From: DATAXP01 sp036272935
GTDB taxonomy: Bacteria > Planctomycetota > Planctomycetia > Pirellulales > PNKZ01
DNA: 56,441 bases
Direction of reading: 5' to 3'
Assembly: GCA_036272935.1 (NCBI GenBank)
Contig: DATAXP010000084.1
Location: 1-56,441, forward strand
Shown: positions 26,331 to 35,811 of the stretch, piece by piece
Position numbering within the stretch: position 1 is the first letter of the stretch
Layout: each line of letters begins with the position of its first letter
Made by a program: the position numbers and the translations under genes
The notes under the pieces: model-generated
Databases searched by the model: none
Told to the model about the DNA's origin: nothing
What the model saw: the letters and a program-made list of their open reading frames with translations, nothing else

Positions 26331-26346
26331 AGGCACGGGATAGGCA
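26331..26346 (+). promoter_or_regulatory. Candidate sigma-54 (-24/-12) promoter upstream of the histidine kinase
   Basis: AGGCACGGGATAGGCA matches the -24/-12 consensus TGGCACG-N4-TTGCA at nine of twelve defined positions, with the invariant GG and GC ten bases apart. It lies 60 bases upstream of the kinase start, in the region shared with the divergent efflux operon. The downstream regulator is of the sigma-54 activator class, so autoregulation is plausible. A TATAAT at 26359-26364 without a good -35 is a competing explanation. Confidence 0.45.
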
Positions 26347-26406
26347 ACGTCCACTAAGTATAATTTGAGACTGGTTCAACCGATGTCCCCGTGGAGAACA
26401 ACGCGA

Positions 26407-27897
26407 ATGTGGCGGCGCGTGATCGCACCGATTGTGGTGGTGAGCGTGCTGTGGATCGGCCTCAATATCAGCACCACGTACTACCTCGGTTGGCAGTCGC
26501 GGCGGCAGGCACGGGCTCTGACCAATTCGGTCGCCCGCATCGGCGCGGCGCTGAGCATTCAGCAGGCGAATTGGCGGATCGAGCAGTCGGTGGTCGTGGC
26601 CGGCAAGACCGAGGGTCCCGCCGTTGCCTCGTCGTTGGCCGAATGCCGGCGAGCGCTCGCTGAGCTCGATGCCGCCTCGCTGGCGCCGCGCGAACTCGAA
26701 GCCACTGCCGCGATCCAGTCCAGCTTCGAGCGGCTCGTAGCGCTGGTCGAATCCCCCAGCGCCGATGCGGCGTTACCGGTCGCGGTAACGCCGGCGGCAG
26801 CCGAGCTAAGCGACGCCTGTCGAACGTTCGTGCGGCTCGAGCATGCACTGACCATTGAGGCGATGCAGGAGCGTGTCGCGCTCGATCAGCAGATCAGCGC
26901 CATCCGGTTGGTCGTGATCGTGGTCGGGCCGGCGCTGGGTATCGCGCTGGGATACCTGGCCGCCCGCGGGCTGCATCGTCACCTGACGCGCATCAGTGTG
27001 ACACTCAGCGACGCACGCGGCGAGTTGGACCAAGAGATCGGGCGCGTCGAGATCGACCCGGTCGGCGCCGCCGGCGATCTTCCCCGGTTGCAAGAACAGG
27101 TGCGGCAGGTGGCCGAACGCATTCGCCTGGCGATCGAACGTTTGCAGCGCAGCCGGCAAGAGACGGTCCGTGCGGCGCGCCTCGCGGCAGTCGGCGAATT
27201 GGCCGCCGGCGTGGCCCACGAGATTCGCAATCCGCTGACCGCGGTCAAGCTGTTGATCCAATCGTGGGCCGAGCACGATCCAGCCCAGGCGCTCGACGAA
27301 CGTCAGATGCGCGTAGTGCTCGACGAAATCCAGCGCATCGAGGTGACGATCGAGCGGCTGCTCGACTTTGCCCGCCCGCCGACGCTCGAGCGCTGCCGGC
27401 ACGACCTGCGGCAGCCCGTGCGCGGGGCGATGGAGTTGGTGGCGGGCCGCGCGCGCCGAGGCGGAGTGACGATCGACGATCGGCTGGGAGCCGCACCGTG
27501 CTCGGTCGACGCCGACGCGGGGCAGTTGCGGCAGGTGGTGGTGAACCTGCTGCTGAACGCGATCGAAGCGATACCCGACGGCGGCACGATCGAAGTCGGC
27601 AGCGAACTCGTCGTGGGACCGCCGGCGCAATGCGTCGTCACGATCGCCGATTCGGGACCGGGCATTGCCGACAAAGTTCGCGCCCGGCTGTTCGAGCCGT
27701 TTGTGACCAACAAGGAACGCGGCACCGGCCTGGGGCTGGCGATCAGCCGGCGGATCGTGCAGGAGCACGGCGGCGAGCTCTCCGCCAGGAACCGCCCCGG
27801 TGGAGGCGCCGAGTTCCGCATCGCATTGCCACAGGCAGCCTCGCCAGACGTTTCGGACCATGCGGACCAGCCGATCCCCGTAACCTGTAGCCCGTAG
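26407..27897 (+). CDS. Membrane sensor histidine kinase (NtrB-like)
   Basis: Two-component sensor of 496 residues. A transmembrane helix at about 5-22, a helical periplasmic sensor of about 135 residues, a second helix near 160-185, a linker with coiled coil, a HisKA domain with His271 in AHEIRNPLT, and a HATPase domain with the N box NLLLNAIEAIPDGG and G boxes DSGPGIADK and GTGLGLAIS. ATG 26407 is chosen because GGAG lies ten bases upstream; TTG 26365 is the alternative. The regulator gene starts 7 bases after its stop. Divergence from the RND operon suggests it senses a pump substrate or envelope state. Confidence 0.93.
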   Translation: MWRRVIAPIVVVSVLWIGLNISTTYYLGWQSRRQARALTNSVARIGAALSIQQANWRIEQSVVVAGKTEGPAVASSLAECRRALAELDAASLAPRELEATAAIQSSFERLVALVESPSADAALPVAVTPAAAELSDACRTFVRLEHALTIEAMQERVALDQQISAIRLVVIVVGPALGIALGYLAARGLHRHLTRISVTLSDARGELDQEIGRVEIDPVGAAGDLPRLQEQVRQVAERIRLAIERLQRSRQETVRAARLAAVGELAAGVAHEIRNPLTAVKLLIQSWAEHDPAQALDERQMRVVLDEIQRIEVTIERLLDFARPPTLERCRHDLRQPVRGAMELVAGRARRGGVTIDDRLGAAPCSVDADAGQLRQVVVNLLLNAIEAIPDGGTIEVGSELVVGPPAQCVVTIADSGPGIADKVRARLFEPFVTNKERGTGLGLAISRRIVQEHGGELSARNRPGGGAEFRIALPQAASPDVSDHADQPIPVTCSP

Positions 27898-27904
27898 CCC
27901 ACCT

Positions 27905-29341
27905 TTGCCGACTCTTCTCATCATCGACGACGAAGCAAGCATCCGCTTCAGCATCGCGCAGGTGTTCGCCAGCGCCGAGCTGCGCGTGCTCGAAGCGGCG
28001 ACGGCCGACGAAGGCGTGCGCCTTGCCGACGATGCAATGCCCGACGTGATCCTGCTGGACATTCGCCTGGGGCAACAGTCCGGGCTCGATGTGTTCCAGC
28101 AGCTTCGGCAAATCGACCCGCGCTGCCTGGTGGTGTTCATCACCGGTCACGGCAGTGCCGACACGGCGATCGAGGCGATGAAGTCGGGAGCCTTGGACTA
28201 CCTGGTCAAGCCATTGGATCTGAAACAACTACGCGGTGTCGTTGAGAAGGCGTTGGCGCTGAGCCGGTTGGTTCACGTGCCGGCGACGTTTGACGAGGCC
28301 GCGCGACCCGAAACCAGGCCCGATCGGCTCATCGGCAATGGGGCTGCGATGCGCCAGGTGTGCAAGCTCATCGGCCGAGTTGCCCCGCAGGATGTCAGCG
28401 TGCTACTCAGTGGCGAAAGCGGTACCGGCAAGGAGCTGGTTGCCCGGGCGATTTACCACCATAGCCGGCGCAGCGATAAGCCGTTTCTGGCGATCAACTG
28501 TGCCGCGATCCCCGAGACTCTGCTGGAGAGCGAGCTGTTCGGCCACGAGCGCGGAGCGTTCACGGGGGCCGAGCGACGGCGGATCGGCAAGTTCGAGCAG
28601 TGCGACGGCGGCACGCTGCTGCTCGACGAAGTCGGCGACATGGCCCCGGGCACGCAGGCCAAGATGCTGCGGCTGCTGCAAGCAGGCTGTTTCCAGCGGC
28701 TCGGCGGCAGCGAGACGATCACGAGCGACGTGCGGATCATCGCGGCCACGAACCAGAATCTCGAAGCGCTGATCGCCGCGGGTCGGTTCCGGCTCGATTT
28801 GTTCCATCGGCTGCACGGGGTGCAAATTCACTTGCCGCCGCTGCGCGAGCGCCGCGATGATATTCCCGAGCTAGCCCATTATTTCTTGTTCCGCTACGCG
28901 CGCGAAATCGGCACGAACGTGCAGTCGATCTCGCCCGAAGCGCTCGAGTTGCTCGAGCGGCACACCTGGCCGGGCAACGTGCGCGAACTGCAAAACGTGA
29001 TGCGCGAAGCGATCATCCTTACGATCGGCCCGACAATCGGTCCCGAGGCGCTACCGACGCTCGCCAAAGCGCGGCCCGAGGCCGAAACGCTCGCCGCGCT
29101 GAAGGACGACGCCGATTGGCTTGCCATGCCGCGGATGGTGGGAAACTGGTTGGCGCACGGCGAAGCGAACGTGTATCGCCGATCGCTCGAGCAATTCGAC
29201 CGGCTGTTGCTGGAGCAGGCGCTCGCGCACACGAAAGGAAACCAGGCCCGGGCGGCCGAGATTCTCGGTGTCAGCCGCGTGACGCTGCGCGCCAAGCTGC
29301 GCGCGTTGGGATTGCTGGCTCCCGGCGGCGAGGGGCTGTAA
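27905..29341 (+). CDS. Sigma-54-dependent response regulator (NtrC family)
   Basis: Protein of 478 residues. Receiver domain with phospho-acceptor Asp52 (VILLDIRLG), a sigma-54 AAA+ domain with Walker A GESGTGKE at 170-177, the sigma-54 contact loop GAFTGA at 217-222 and Walker B LLLDEVGD at 238-245, then a Fis-type helix-turn-helix (GNQARAAEILGVSRVTLR). It activates sigma-54 promoters on phosphorylation by the cognate kinase. The start is TTG. It converges on the AHSA1 gene with a 5-base gap. Probable targets are the flanking efflux operons. Confidence 0.94.
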   Translation: MPTLLIIDDEASIRFSIAQVFASAELRVLEAATADEGVRLADDAMPDVILLDIRLGQQSGLDVFQQLRQIDPRCLVVFITGHGSADTAIEAMKSGALDYLVKPLDLKQLRGVVEKALALSRLVHVPATFDEAARPETRPDRLIGNGAAMRQVCKLIGRVAPQDVSVLLSGESGTGKELVARAIYHHSRRSDKPFLAINCAAIPETLLESELFGHERGAFTGAERRRIGKFEQCDGGTLLLDEVGDMAPGTQAKMLRLLQAGCFQRLGGSETITSDVRIIAATNQNLEALIAAGRFRLDLFHRLHGVQIHLPPLRERRDDIPELAHYFLFRYAREIGTNVQSISPEALELLERHTWPGNVRELQNVMREAIILTIGPTIGPEALPTLAKARPEAETLAALKDDADWLAMPRMVGNWLAHGEANVYRRSLEQFDRLLLEQALAHTKGNQARAAEILGVSRVTLRAKLRALGLLAPGGEGL

Positions 29342-29346
29342 ATCGC

Positions 29347-29790
29347 TCAGCTCTGAATCGTCTTCGCGAGGTTGCCGAGGATTATGCTCCAGCCCTGGCG
29401 CGTACGGTCGATATACTCAGGCAGGACGTTTTCGTGGGTTAACGTCAATTTGCAGCCGAGATCGTTCGGCGCAATGTCGACGGTGACGCGCGTCGCCACG
29501 CTGGAGAACTTCGGTACGCTGAAGGTGAACACCAACTTTCGCGGACGATCGATCGCCAGGTACTCACCGACGTGTTCGATGTCGTCGCCGTTGCGGCGCT
29601 CGGTGACGTTGAAGCGTCCGCCGACACGAGCGTTGATGTCGGTACGCTGCATGCTGCCGCCGGGCGTTGCAAACAGCCACCTTCTCACATTGGCTGGGTC
29701 CAACCATGCGTCGAAAACCTGCTCGGGCGGAACATGGAAGTCGTGGTCGACTACCACCGTGCTGCTCGCTGAACCAGTTTGTGCGATCAT
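29347..29790 (-). CDS. SRPBCC/AHSA1-domain protein
   Basis: Protein of 147 residues, full length for the activator-of-Hsp90-ATPase-homologue family: VDHDFHVPPEQVFDAWLDP at the N-terminus, VGGRFNVTE and EHVGEYLAIDRPRKLVFTF in the core, and a C-terminal helix GWSIILGNLAK. The fold encloses a hydrophobic cavity for a lipid or small molecule. It is last in a three-gene minus-strand operon behind two TolC-like genes, 30 bases after the nearer one. A ligand-binding role linked to efflux is only an inference. Confidence 0.9.
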   Translation of the reverse strand: MIAQTGSASSTVVVDHDFHVPPEQVFDAWLDPANVRRWLFATPGGSMQRTDINARVGGRFNVTERRNGDDIEHVGEYLAIDRPRKLVFTFSVPKFSSVATRVTVDIAPNDLGCKLTLTHENVLPEYIDRTRQGWSIILGNLAKTIQS

Positions 29791-29820
29791 CGTTTCTGCG
29801 CCTTTCGCGGTTCTTAGCGC

Positions 29821-31425
29821 TTAGCGGATGCCGCTGGCGCCGACCGGCTCACCACGGAAAATCGGTTCGGTGGTCGAGCTCGGACCGTTCTGCGGCGCAC
29901 TGGAACTACGCACGCACGTGGGCGGCTGTCCCAGGGCGACGAACAATCGGAACTGCGCCTCATTGTAGCCGACCACGGCCGTGGCCAGGTCTTGCCGCTC
30001 GGTGGCCATCAGCCGCACGCTGTTGAGCACTTCCAGCGGCAATCCTTCGCCGGAGCGTTGACGATTCAGGTCCTCGCGAAAGCCCGACGTCGAACTCTCC
30101 AGGCCGAGCTGCGCTTCCTCGGCACGTTGGAGAAATGCATGGGCGTCGTTGTACGCTTCGGCAACCTGGGCGCGCACCTCGTTCAGGACCCGTAGCCGAT
30201 CGGCCATCGCCTGGCCCAGCATCCCGCGCTGACGCCGCGTCTGCGCCACGTTGCCAACTCCCATGTTCTGGGCGGTCCAGTAGCACCACACGTCGTAATC
30301 TTCGCGGCCGGTGATGCTCGCGAACGGCGGGATACCACCAACGAAATTGCCGTTGCCGCCGAACGCGCCGGGACTGTAGCCGAGCATGATCGTCGGAAAC
30401 AGCACGCGTGTTTGTTCTTGCCGCACGCGCACGCGCGAACGATCGATCGCGGCGCTGGCACTGGCAAGCTCCGGCCGTCGGCCGTTGGCGATGACCACGA
30501 GTTCCTCGAGCGGCACCAGGGCATCGACCAGCTCGATGGTCGACAGCGCTCCGCCGACGGTGCGCAGGTTGAGCGATGGATCGAGATTGACCAGTTGGGC
30601 CAGCTCTGCCGAGGCGACGTTCATTTGTTCCTCGGCGCGCAGCACCGCGTTGTGCATCAACAAAGCTTCGGTCCGGGCGCGGTACGCATCGGCTACCGAA
30701 CCCTGACCGGCGCGGGCAAATGCCTCGGTCAACCGTTGCACCTCGCGAGTCTCTTGCTCCGAAAGCTGGTACGCCTGCAGGCTAGTTTCCGCGCGCATGA
30801 GGTTGAGATACGCAACCGTCACGTCGAGCAGCGTGCTGTTGACGGTAGCGCTGGTGTCCCAGCGGCGAACCGCTACTTCCTGCCGCGCGGCCAACGGTTC
30901 GTAGAGCGCATCTCCCAGGTGACTGAAGATGCGAATGGCAGGAATGCCGACCGTCTCGGCAGCCAAGGCTCGCGCGCCGCCGATGTACAGCGAATTCTCC
31001 GTCACGTCGCGAACCTGGCCGAACGAGGCCAGCAGGTTGCCCGAGTGGTAGTGATAGTTGGTGCCGGGATTGAAGCTCGGCAGCATCAGCACCCGGGCAG
31101 CCTTTTGCAAGGCGAGCGCTTCGCTGATCGTGGCGCGCACGCGGTTGATCGTCGGGTTCTCGATGCCCGCCAACCGCCAGATGGTCGCCAGATCAACGAC
31201 GGTGGTCGGCGTCGATCCGGTCGTTGTTTCGTCGGCCGATGCTTCCGCGGCCGACGACGGCTGCGGCATTGCCACCGGCTCGGGGGCTTGCACACGTTCG
31301 GGCGCTTCCGGCGACGATTCGGCGGCCACGCGATCTGCCACCAGCGCAGCCATCGCCAAGATTGCGCACCAACACATTTGGTGACGTCGAGCGTTCGGGT
31401 ATCGGCGCATCGGGCGGGTTGGCAC
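29821..31425 (-). CDS. TolC-family outer-membrane efflux protein (second of pair)
   Basis: Outer-membrane factor of 534 residues: signal peptide, a Pro/Glu/Ala-rich linker to about residue 75, then two structural repeats of long Ala/Arg/Glu-rich helices with short hydrophobic strands. The C-terminal segment LPLEVLNSVRLMATER followed by YNEAQFRLFVALGQPP is typical of planctomycete TolC-like proteins. It is a close homologue of the upstream gene, 24 bases away, so a tandem duplication is likely. It probably pairs with the RND adaptor encoded 4 kb away on the same strand. Confidence 0.9.
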   Translation of the reverse strand: MPTRPMRRYPNARRHQMCWCAILAMAALVADRVAAESSPEAPERVQAPEPVAMPQPSSAAEASADETTTGSTPTTVVDLATIWRLAGIENPTINRVRATISEALALQKAARVLMLPSFNPGTNYHYHSGNLLASFGQVRDVTENSLYIGGARALAAETVGIPAIRIFSHLGDALYEPLAARQEVAVRRWDTSATVNSTLLDVTVAYLNLMRAETSLQAYQLSEQETREVQRLTEAFARAGQGSVADAYRARTEALLMHNAVLRAEEQMNVASAELAQLVNLDPSLNLRTVGGALSTIELVDALVPLEELVVIANGRRPELASASAAIDRSRVRVRQEQTRVLFPTIMLGYSPGAFGGNGNFVGGIPPFASITGREDYDVWCYWTAQNMGVGNVAQTRRQRGMLGQAMADRLRVLNEVRAQVAEAYNDAHAFLQRAEEAQLGLESSTSGFREDLNRQRSGEGLPLEVLNSVRLMATERQDLATAVVGYNEAQFRLFVALGQPPTCVRSSSAPQNGPSSTTEPIFRGEPVGASGIR

Positions 31426-31449
31426 GGCGACTGTTCTTGCCTTCGTGGC

Positions 31450-33225
31450 TTATTGGTTATCGACGGGCGGAAGTGGTTCGGGATCCACGGCCCCGAACGG
31501 TGCGGCGGCTTTCTCGGGAGCGGGTCGCGCCAGCAGGTCGGCGCGAGGCTGTCCCAAGGCGACATACAGCTCGAACTGCGCGCGATCGTAATCGGCAATC
31601 GCATTGAGATACTCGAAGCGCGCCCGGGCGAGCAGCCGCAGGCTGTCGAGCACTTCGATCGGCAATCCTTCGCGGCCGCGGATGCGGATCAGATCGCCGC
31701 GGAAGGCGTCCACGCCGCTGCGCACAGCTTGCTCTCCAATTTCGATTTGCGCCCAGCGCGCTTGCGAGCGAGCATACGCACTGGCCACTTCGGCGCGCGC
31801 CCGATTGAGCACCACCACCGCTTGAAAGTCGGCCTGCCGCATCCGCGCGCGGGCGGCTTCGATTTGTGCCCGGTTGCCGATACCGCAGTTAGCCAACGTC
31901 CAATACAGCACCACGTCGACGTCGGAGCGGCCGTCGAAATTGCCGAATAGATTGGCACCCAGGTCCTGCCGATTGCTTCCGCCACCGAACATGCCCCCGC
32001 TGTACCCGACCATGGTCGTCGGCGAGAAAGGCAGCATCCGCGCCGAATCGAGTGCGTACAGCGCTTCGCGCACGGCCGAGCGCTGGCTTGCCAGGTCGGG
32101 GCGCGTCAGCAAGGCCATGGCAATCAGTTCAGACAGCGCGATCGGTGCCGGCACGATCGGCGCCGGCACGATCCAGCCGTCGTTCGGTTGCAGCCGCAGC
32201 GCGGGATCGAGATTCAGCAACTGGTTGAGCCGCGCCGAGGCCGTGAGCATTTCGCCTTCGTACATGGCAACGTCGGCAATCCGCTGCCGCAACTCGGTGG
32301 CGGCGCGATTGGCGTCGGCCGCGCGTCCCTGGCCAGCCTCGGCATAGGCCGCGGTTAGCCGCGCGACCTCCGCCGTGTCGTCTCGCACCTGCAACGCGAC
32401 TGCCCGGCGAGCCGTGGCACGTAGCAGGTCGACGTACGCCGTTGACACGCGCAGGATCACATCGTTGCGTACCGCCAGGTTCGCCAATTGGCGGGTCTGC
32501 ACCGTCTGACGGTTGGCCAGGTAGTTGTAGATCCCCTGCGAAACATTCAAGTTCCACTGCACGCCTGGAATGTTCACGCTGCCGGCAGCGACCGCGTTGG
32601 CACCGGCACCGACGTACAACGAGCCGCGCGTCACGTCGATGATGCGGCCGCTCGACTGTTGCAGGGTGCCGGTGTGATCGTCGTAGTTCATGCCCAAGTT
32701 CAGGTTGGGCAGAATCTGCGCGGCCATGTATTGCCGCATCGCCGCGGCTTCGACCACCCGCTGTCGTGCCACGAGCAGCTCGGGGTTCTGCGCCCCTGCC
32801 AGCGCCAATGCCGCCGCGAGATCGATCGGGCGGAATTCGCCGGCCAGGATCGACGGTGGCTCGGTTTGTGGGTTGGCCGGCGAGCGCATTGGCATTCCGC
32901 CCACCGTCCCCGGCGGCAACGAGGGCTCGGGGGAATCCAGCGACTCGGGGCCAGGCAACGGCGCGGGATGAACCAGCGGCAACTCGTCGGCGCCCGGCGA
33001 AGGAGTCGGTGCTGCCAGTGCCGGCAGTTCAGCGGGCTGAGCGTTAAGAAAAACTGCTTGCGAGACTAGTTCCTCGTCACCGGCGGCAAGCGGCCCGTTC
33101 GACGACCACGCCAACGCTCCTGCGAGCAGACAAATGAGTTGCCGCCGCGCCCGAGGATTGCGTGGGCCTTGTTCCGCGCCGGGCGAGCAGGATGCCGCCA
33201 GAAAACAGCGGGGTGAGCGTAACAT
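31450..33225 (-). CDS. TolC-family outer-membrane efflux protein (first of pair)
   Basis: Outer-membrane factor of 591 residues with a signal peptide, a Pro-rich linker of about 90 residues, and the duplicated TolC helical core. It shares with its neighbour ILPNLNLGMNYDDHTG-like and GLPIEVLDSLRLLARAR segments and a YDRAQFELYVALGQP end. A short in-register duplication (IVPAP twice) follows the first helical repeat. It is first in the operon; the 225 bases upstream separate it from the aminopeptidase gene and contain no clear promoter. Confidence 0.9.
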   Translation of the reverse strand: MLRSPRCFLAASCSPGAEQGPRNPRARRQLICLLAGALAWSSNGPLAAGDEELVSQAVFLNAQPAELPALAAPTPSPGADELPLVHPAPLPGPESLDSPEPSLPPGTVGGMPMRSPANPQTEPPSILAGEFRPIDLAAALALAGAQNPELLVARQRVVEAAAMRQYMAAQILPNLNLGMNYDDHTGTLQQSSGRIIDVTRGSLYVGAGANAVAAGSVNIPGVQWNLNVSQGIYNYLANRQTVQTRQLANLAVRNDVILRVSTAYVDLLRATARRAVALQVRDDTAEVARLTAAYAEAGQGRAADANRAATELRQRIADVAMYEGEMLTASARLNQLLNLDPALRLQPNDGWIVPAPIVPAPIALSELIAMALLTRPDLASQRSAVREALYALDSARMLPFSPTTMVGYSGGMFGGGSNRQDLGANLFGNFDGRSDVDVVLYWTLANCGIGNRAQIEAARARMRQADFQAVVVLNRARAEVASAYARSQARWAQIEIGEQAVRSGVDAFRGDLIRIRGREGLPIEVLDSLRLLARARFEYLNAIADYDRAQFELYVALGQPRADLLARPAPEKAAAPFGAVDPEPLPPVDNQ

Positions 33226-33450
33226 CGACGTCTTTCAATGGCTTGACACCCCCCGGTACCAACCATGATTCAGCGAGCTTTGCTACCCCGCGGTCATCCT
33301 GCCATGCCGACGGCGCAGCACTGCAACGATGACAATCGGCGTTACAGGCGGCACAATCCATAAAATTTGTGCAAGGCCGCCAAAGCCCCCATGCGACAAT
33401 GCTGGCAGTCGTGATGCCTGGAACTATCACTGCCAGCAAACGCATCAGCT

Positions 33451-34737
33451 TCAGTCATTCATCAACGACTCAATCTCATCCGCCTCGATCGGAATGCTCG
33501 CCATCAGGTCCACCGGTCCCTCGGCGGTGACCAGCACGTTGTTTTCGAGCCGCACGCCGAAACCTTCGGCCGGAATGTAAATGCCCGGTTCGACCGTGAG
33601 CACCCATCCGGGCGCGAATGGCTCGTGCATCAATCCGACGTCGTGCACGTCGATCCCCAGGGGATGCCCGAGGCCGTGCATAAAGTACTTGCGGCAGGCC
33701 GGCTCGTCCGGCGTTTGCTTGGCGATGTCCTCGGGCGTGAGCAGCCGCAGCGCGAGCAGTTCGTCGTTCATCATCGCCTGGGCCTCACGCTGCCATTGGC
33801 GGTGGACCTTGCCAACGGTGGCTCCCTGCACCGCGGCGCGCATTACCCTCAGCACGGCGTCGTACACGGCCCGCTGGCGCGGCGTGAATCGGCCATCGAC
33901 CGGGATCGTGCGCGTCAGGTCGGCATTGTAGTTGGCATAGTTTGCCGCCACGTCGAGCAGCAGCATGTCGCCGGCGCGGCAGGGTTGATCGTTCGCGATG
34001 TAGTGCAGCACGCAGGCATTGGCCCCGGAGGCAACGATCGGCGTGTACGCAAACTTTGCCCGCTGTCGCGTGAATTCGTAGATGTACTCGGCCTCGATCT
34101 CGTACTCCATCACGCCGGGATGGACGCAGCCGAGGATGCGGCGGAAGCCGGCCTCGGTGATGCGGACCGCCTCCTTCAGCAGCTCGATCTCTGCCGGCGA
34201 CTTGGCCACGCGCAGCCGGTGCATCAACGGGGCCAGCCGGCGATACGTGTGCAGCGGATACCGCCGCTGGCATTGCTCGACGAACCGCGCGTCGCGCGTC
34301 GGCACTTCGACCACCGCGCGCTTGTGCTCGTTGGTGTTGAGGAACACTTGCTCGGTATCGCACATCAGGCCGTGAAACGTCTTCTCGAATTCGCTCAGCC
34401 ACTTAACCGTTGTGATGCCCAAAACCCGCTTTGCTTCGTCCTTCGTTAGCTTGTGTCCCTCCCACGTTTTGAGCTGCTCGCTGGATTCGCGCAGGAACAG
34501 GATTTCGCGCAGATTCTCATCCGGCGCATCGGGCGAGAGGACCAGGATCGACTCTTCCTGCTCGACGCCCGACAGGTAGAACAGGTCGGCATTCGGGACC
34601 AGCGGCAATGTGCCGTCGGCATTCGTCGGCAGCACGTCGTTGGCGTTCACCACGACCAGCGACCGCGGCGGCAGCAGCTTGCCAAGCGCGTCGCGATGCT
34701 CGACAAACAACGCAGCGTCGATCGGCGAATGTCGCAT
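33451..34737 (-). CDS. Aminopeptidase P family protein (M24, Xaa-Pro)
   Basis: Cytoplasmic dinuclear-metal peptidase of 428 residues that removes the N-terminal residue before proline. The N-terminal creatinase-like domain contains NADLFYLSGVEQEES. The pita-bread domain has all metal ligands: Asp in LLLDVAANY, Asp in NADLTRTIP, His in GLGHPLGIDVHD, Glu in VEPGIYIP and Glu in RLENNVLV. Length and order fit bacterial PepP. It is divergent from the HELAH-protein gene. Confidence 0.93.
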   Translation of the reverse strand: MRHSPIDAALFVEHRDALGKLLPPRSLVVVNANDVLPTNADGTLPLVPNADLFYLSGVEQEESILVLSPDAPDENLREILFLRESSEQLKTWEGHKLTKDEAKRVLGITTVKWLSEFEKTFHGLMCDTEQVFLNTNEHKRAVVEVPTRDARFVEQCQRRYPLHTYRRLAPLMHRLRVAKSPAEIELLKEAVRITEAGFRRILGCVHPGVMEYEIEAEYIYEFTRQRAKFAYTPIVASGANACVLHYIANDQPCRAGDMLLLDVAANYANYNADLTRTIPVDGRFTPRQRAVYDAVLRVMRAAVQGATVGKVHRQWQREAQAMMNDELLALRLLTPEDIAKQTPDEPACRKYFMHGLGHPLGIDVHDVGLMHEPFAPGWVLTVEPGIYIPAEGFGVRLENNVLVTAEGPVDLMASIPIEADEIESLMND

Positions 34738-34838
34738 GACTGGTTCCTGAGGTGAGTTCGCGCAGTGCTGCCTGTAAAAACCTACAATACCTGGTCGGTG
34801 CTCCGATCCTTAGCCCTTGGTTTTAGCAAAGAATCGCC

Positions 34839-35618
34839 ATGTTGCCTCGGCTCTGGCTGATTGTCGCGCTGGCAGTGGCGGCGTTGGCCGCGGCGCGTCC
34901 CGACAATTCTGAGCAGCGGAAGATCGCCGAGCGGATCGCCGCACGCGATCCGCGCTATCTTCCCGCCAAGCACACCGTGCAGACGATGCGCGGCTGGACG
35001 GTGCTCATCGACGATCGGCTGCGGCGAGACGATCCCCAGGCGCTCGACAAGGCGCTGCGGCTGCTCGACGAGCAGTTGAAGACGATCGTCGATCGCGTGC
35101 CGGCCTCGGCCGTGGCGAAGCTGCGCAAGGTTCCGTTGTGGATGTCGCCGCAGTACCCCGGCATCGGTCCTAAGGCCGAGTACCACGTCAGTGCCGACTG
35201 GCTGCGCGAGCATGGCCGGGATCCGGCCATGGCCAAGGGGGTCGAGTTCACGAACGTCGACATCTTCGAGCGCGAAGTGAAACGGATGCCGGTGTTCGTG
35301 CTGCACGAGCTGGCCCACGCCTATCACGACCTGGTACTGGGGTTCGATCATCCGGGAATCGAAGCTGCTTACCGGCATGCGGTCGAGAGCAAGTCGTACG
35401 AGTCGGTATTGCGCGACGGCAATCGAAAAGACCGTGCCTACGCGATCACGAACACGCACGAGTATTTCGCCGAAAACACCGAAGCGTACTTTGGCATGAA
35501 CGATTTCTATCCGACGAACCGTGCCGAGCTCGAGCGGCACGATCCCGAGATGTTCCGCTTGCTGGGACGGCTGTGGAACGTCGACCCGCGGGCGGTGCCT
35601 GCCGCGGCAACGCGCTGA
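34839..35618 (+). CDS. Secreted HExxH putative metallopeptidase
   Basis: Protein of 259 residues with a signal peptide (LPRLWLIVALAVAALAAA). It has the zinc motif HELAH at 156-160 and a second acidic motif, NTHEYFAENTEAYF, near 205-218 that can supply the third ligand, as in gluzincin-like peptidases. The fold resembles small bacterial metallopeptidases of unknown substrate. The central WMSPQYPGIGPKAEYH segment looks structural. The Gly/Asn-rich gene follows on the same strand after 193 bases. Confidence 0.78.
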   Translation: MLPRLWLIVALAVAALAAARPDNSEQRKIAERIAARDPRYLPAKHTVQTMRGWTVLIDDRLRRDDPQALDKALRLLDEQLKTIVDRVPASAVAKLRKVPLWMSPQYPGIGPKAEYHVSADWLREHGRDPAMAKGVEFTNVDIFEREVKRMPVFVLHELAHAYHDLVLGFDHPGIEAAYRHAVESKSYESVLRDGNRKDRAYAITNTHEYFAENTEAYFGMNDFYPTNRAELERHDPEMFRLLGRLWNVDPRAVPAAATR

Positions 35619-35811
35619 ATACGTGGCGTTTTGGGCACAGGTGTTGCCAATGTTGGCCCGCGCGGCGTGCGCTTCCGTTGCGACCGGCCTCGTGTCGGCA
35701 CGCCCGTTAAAAAAATGCAAGAATGTCAACAGCGGCGAAGACCCGCCGACAATCGTCCGGCAGACATTCAACGACGCGCATCCAGAATTCTTGCGTTTGA
35801 GGAGTTTCGTC

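Noticed and set aside
26806..28143. 445-codon minus-strand frame opposite the first kinase and regulator
   Set aside because: Overlaps intact HisKA, HATPase and receiver motifs; no own features.
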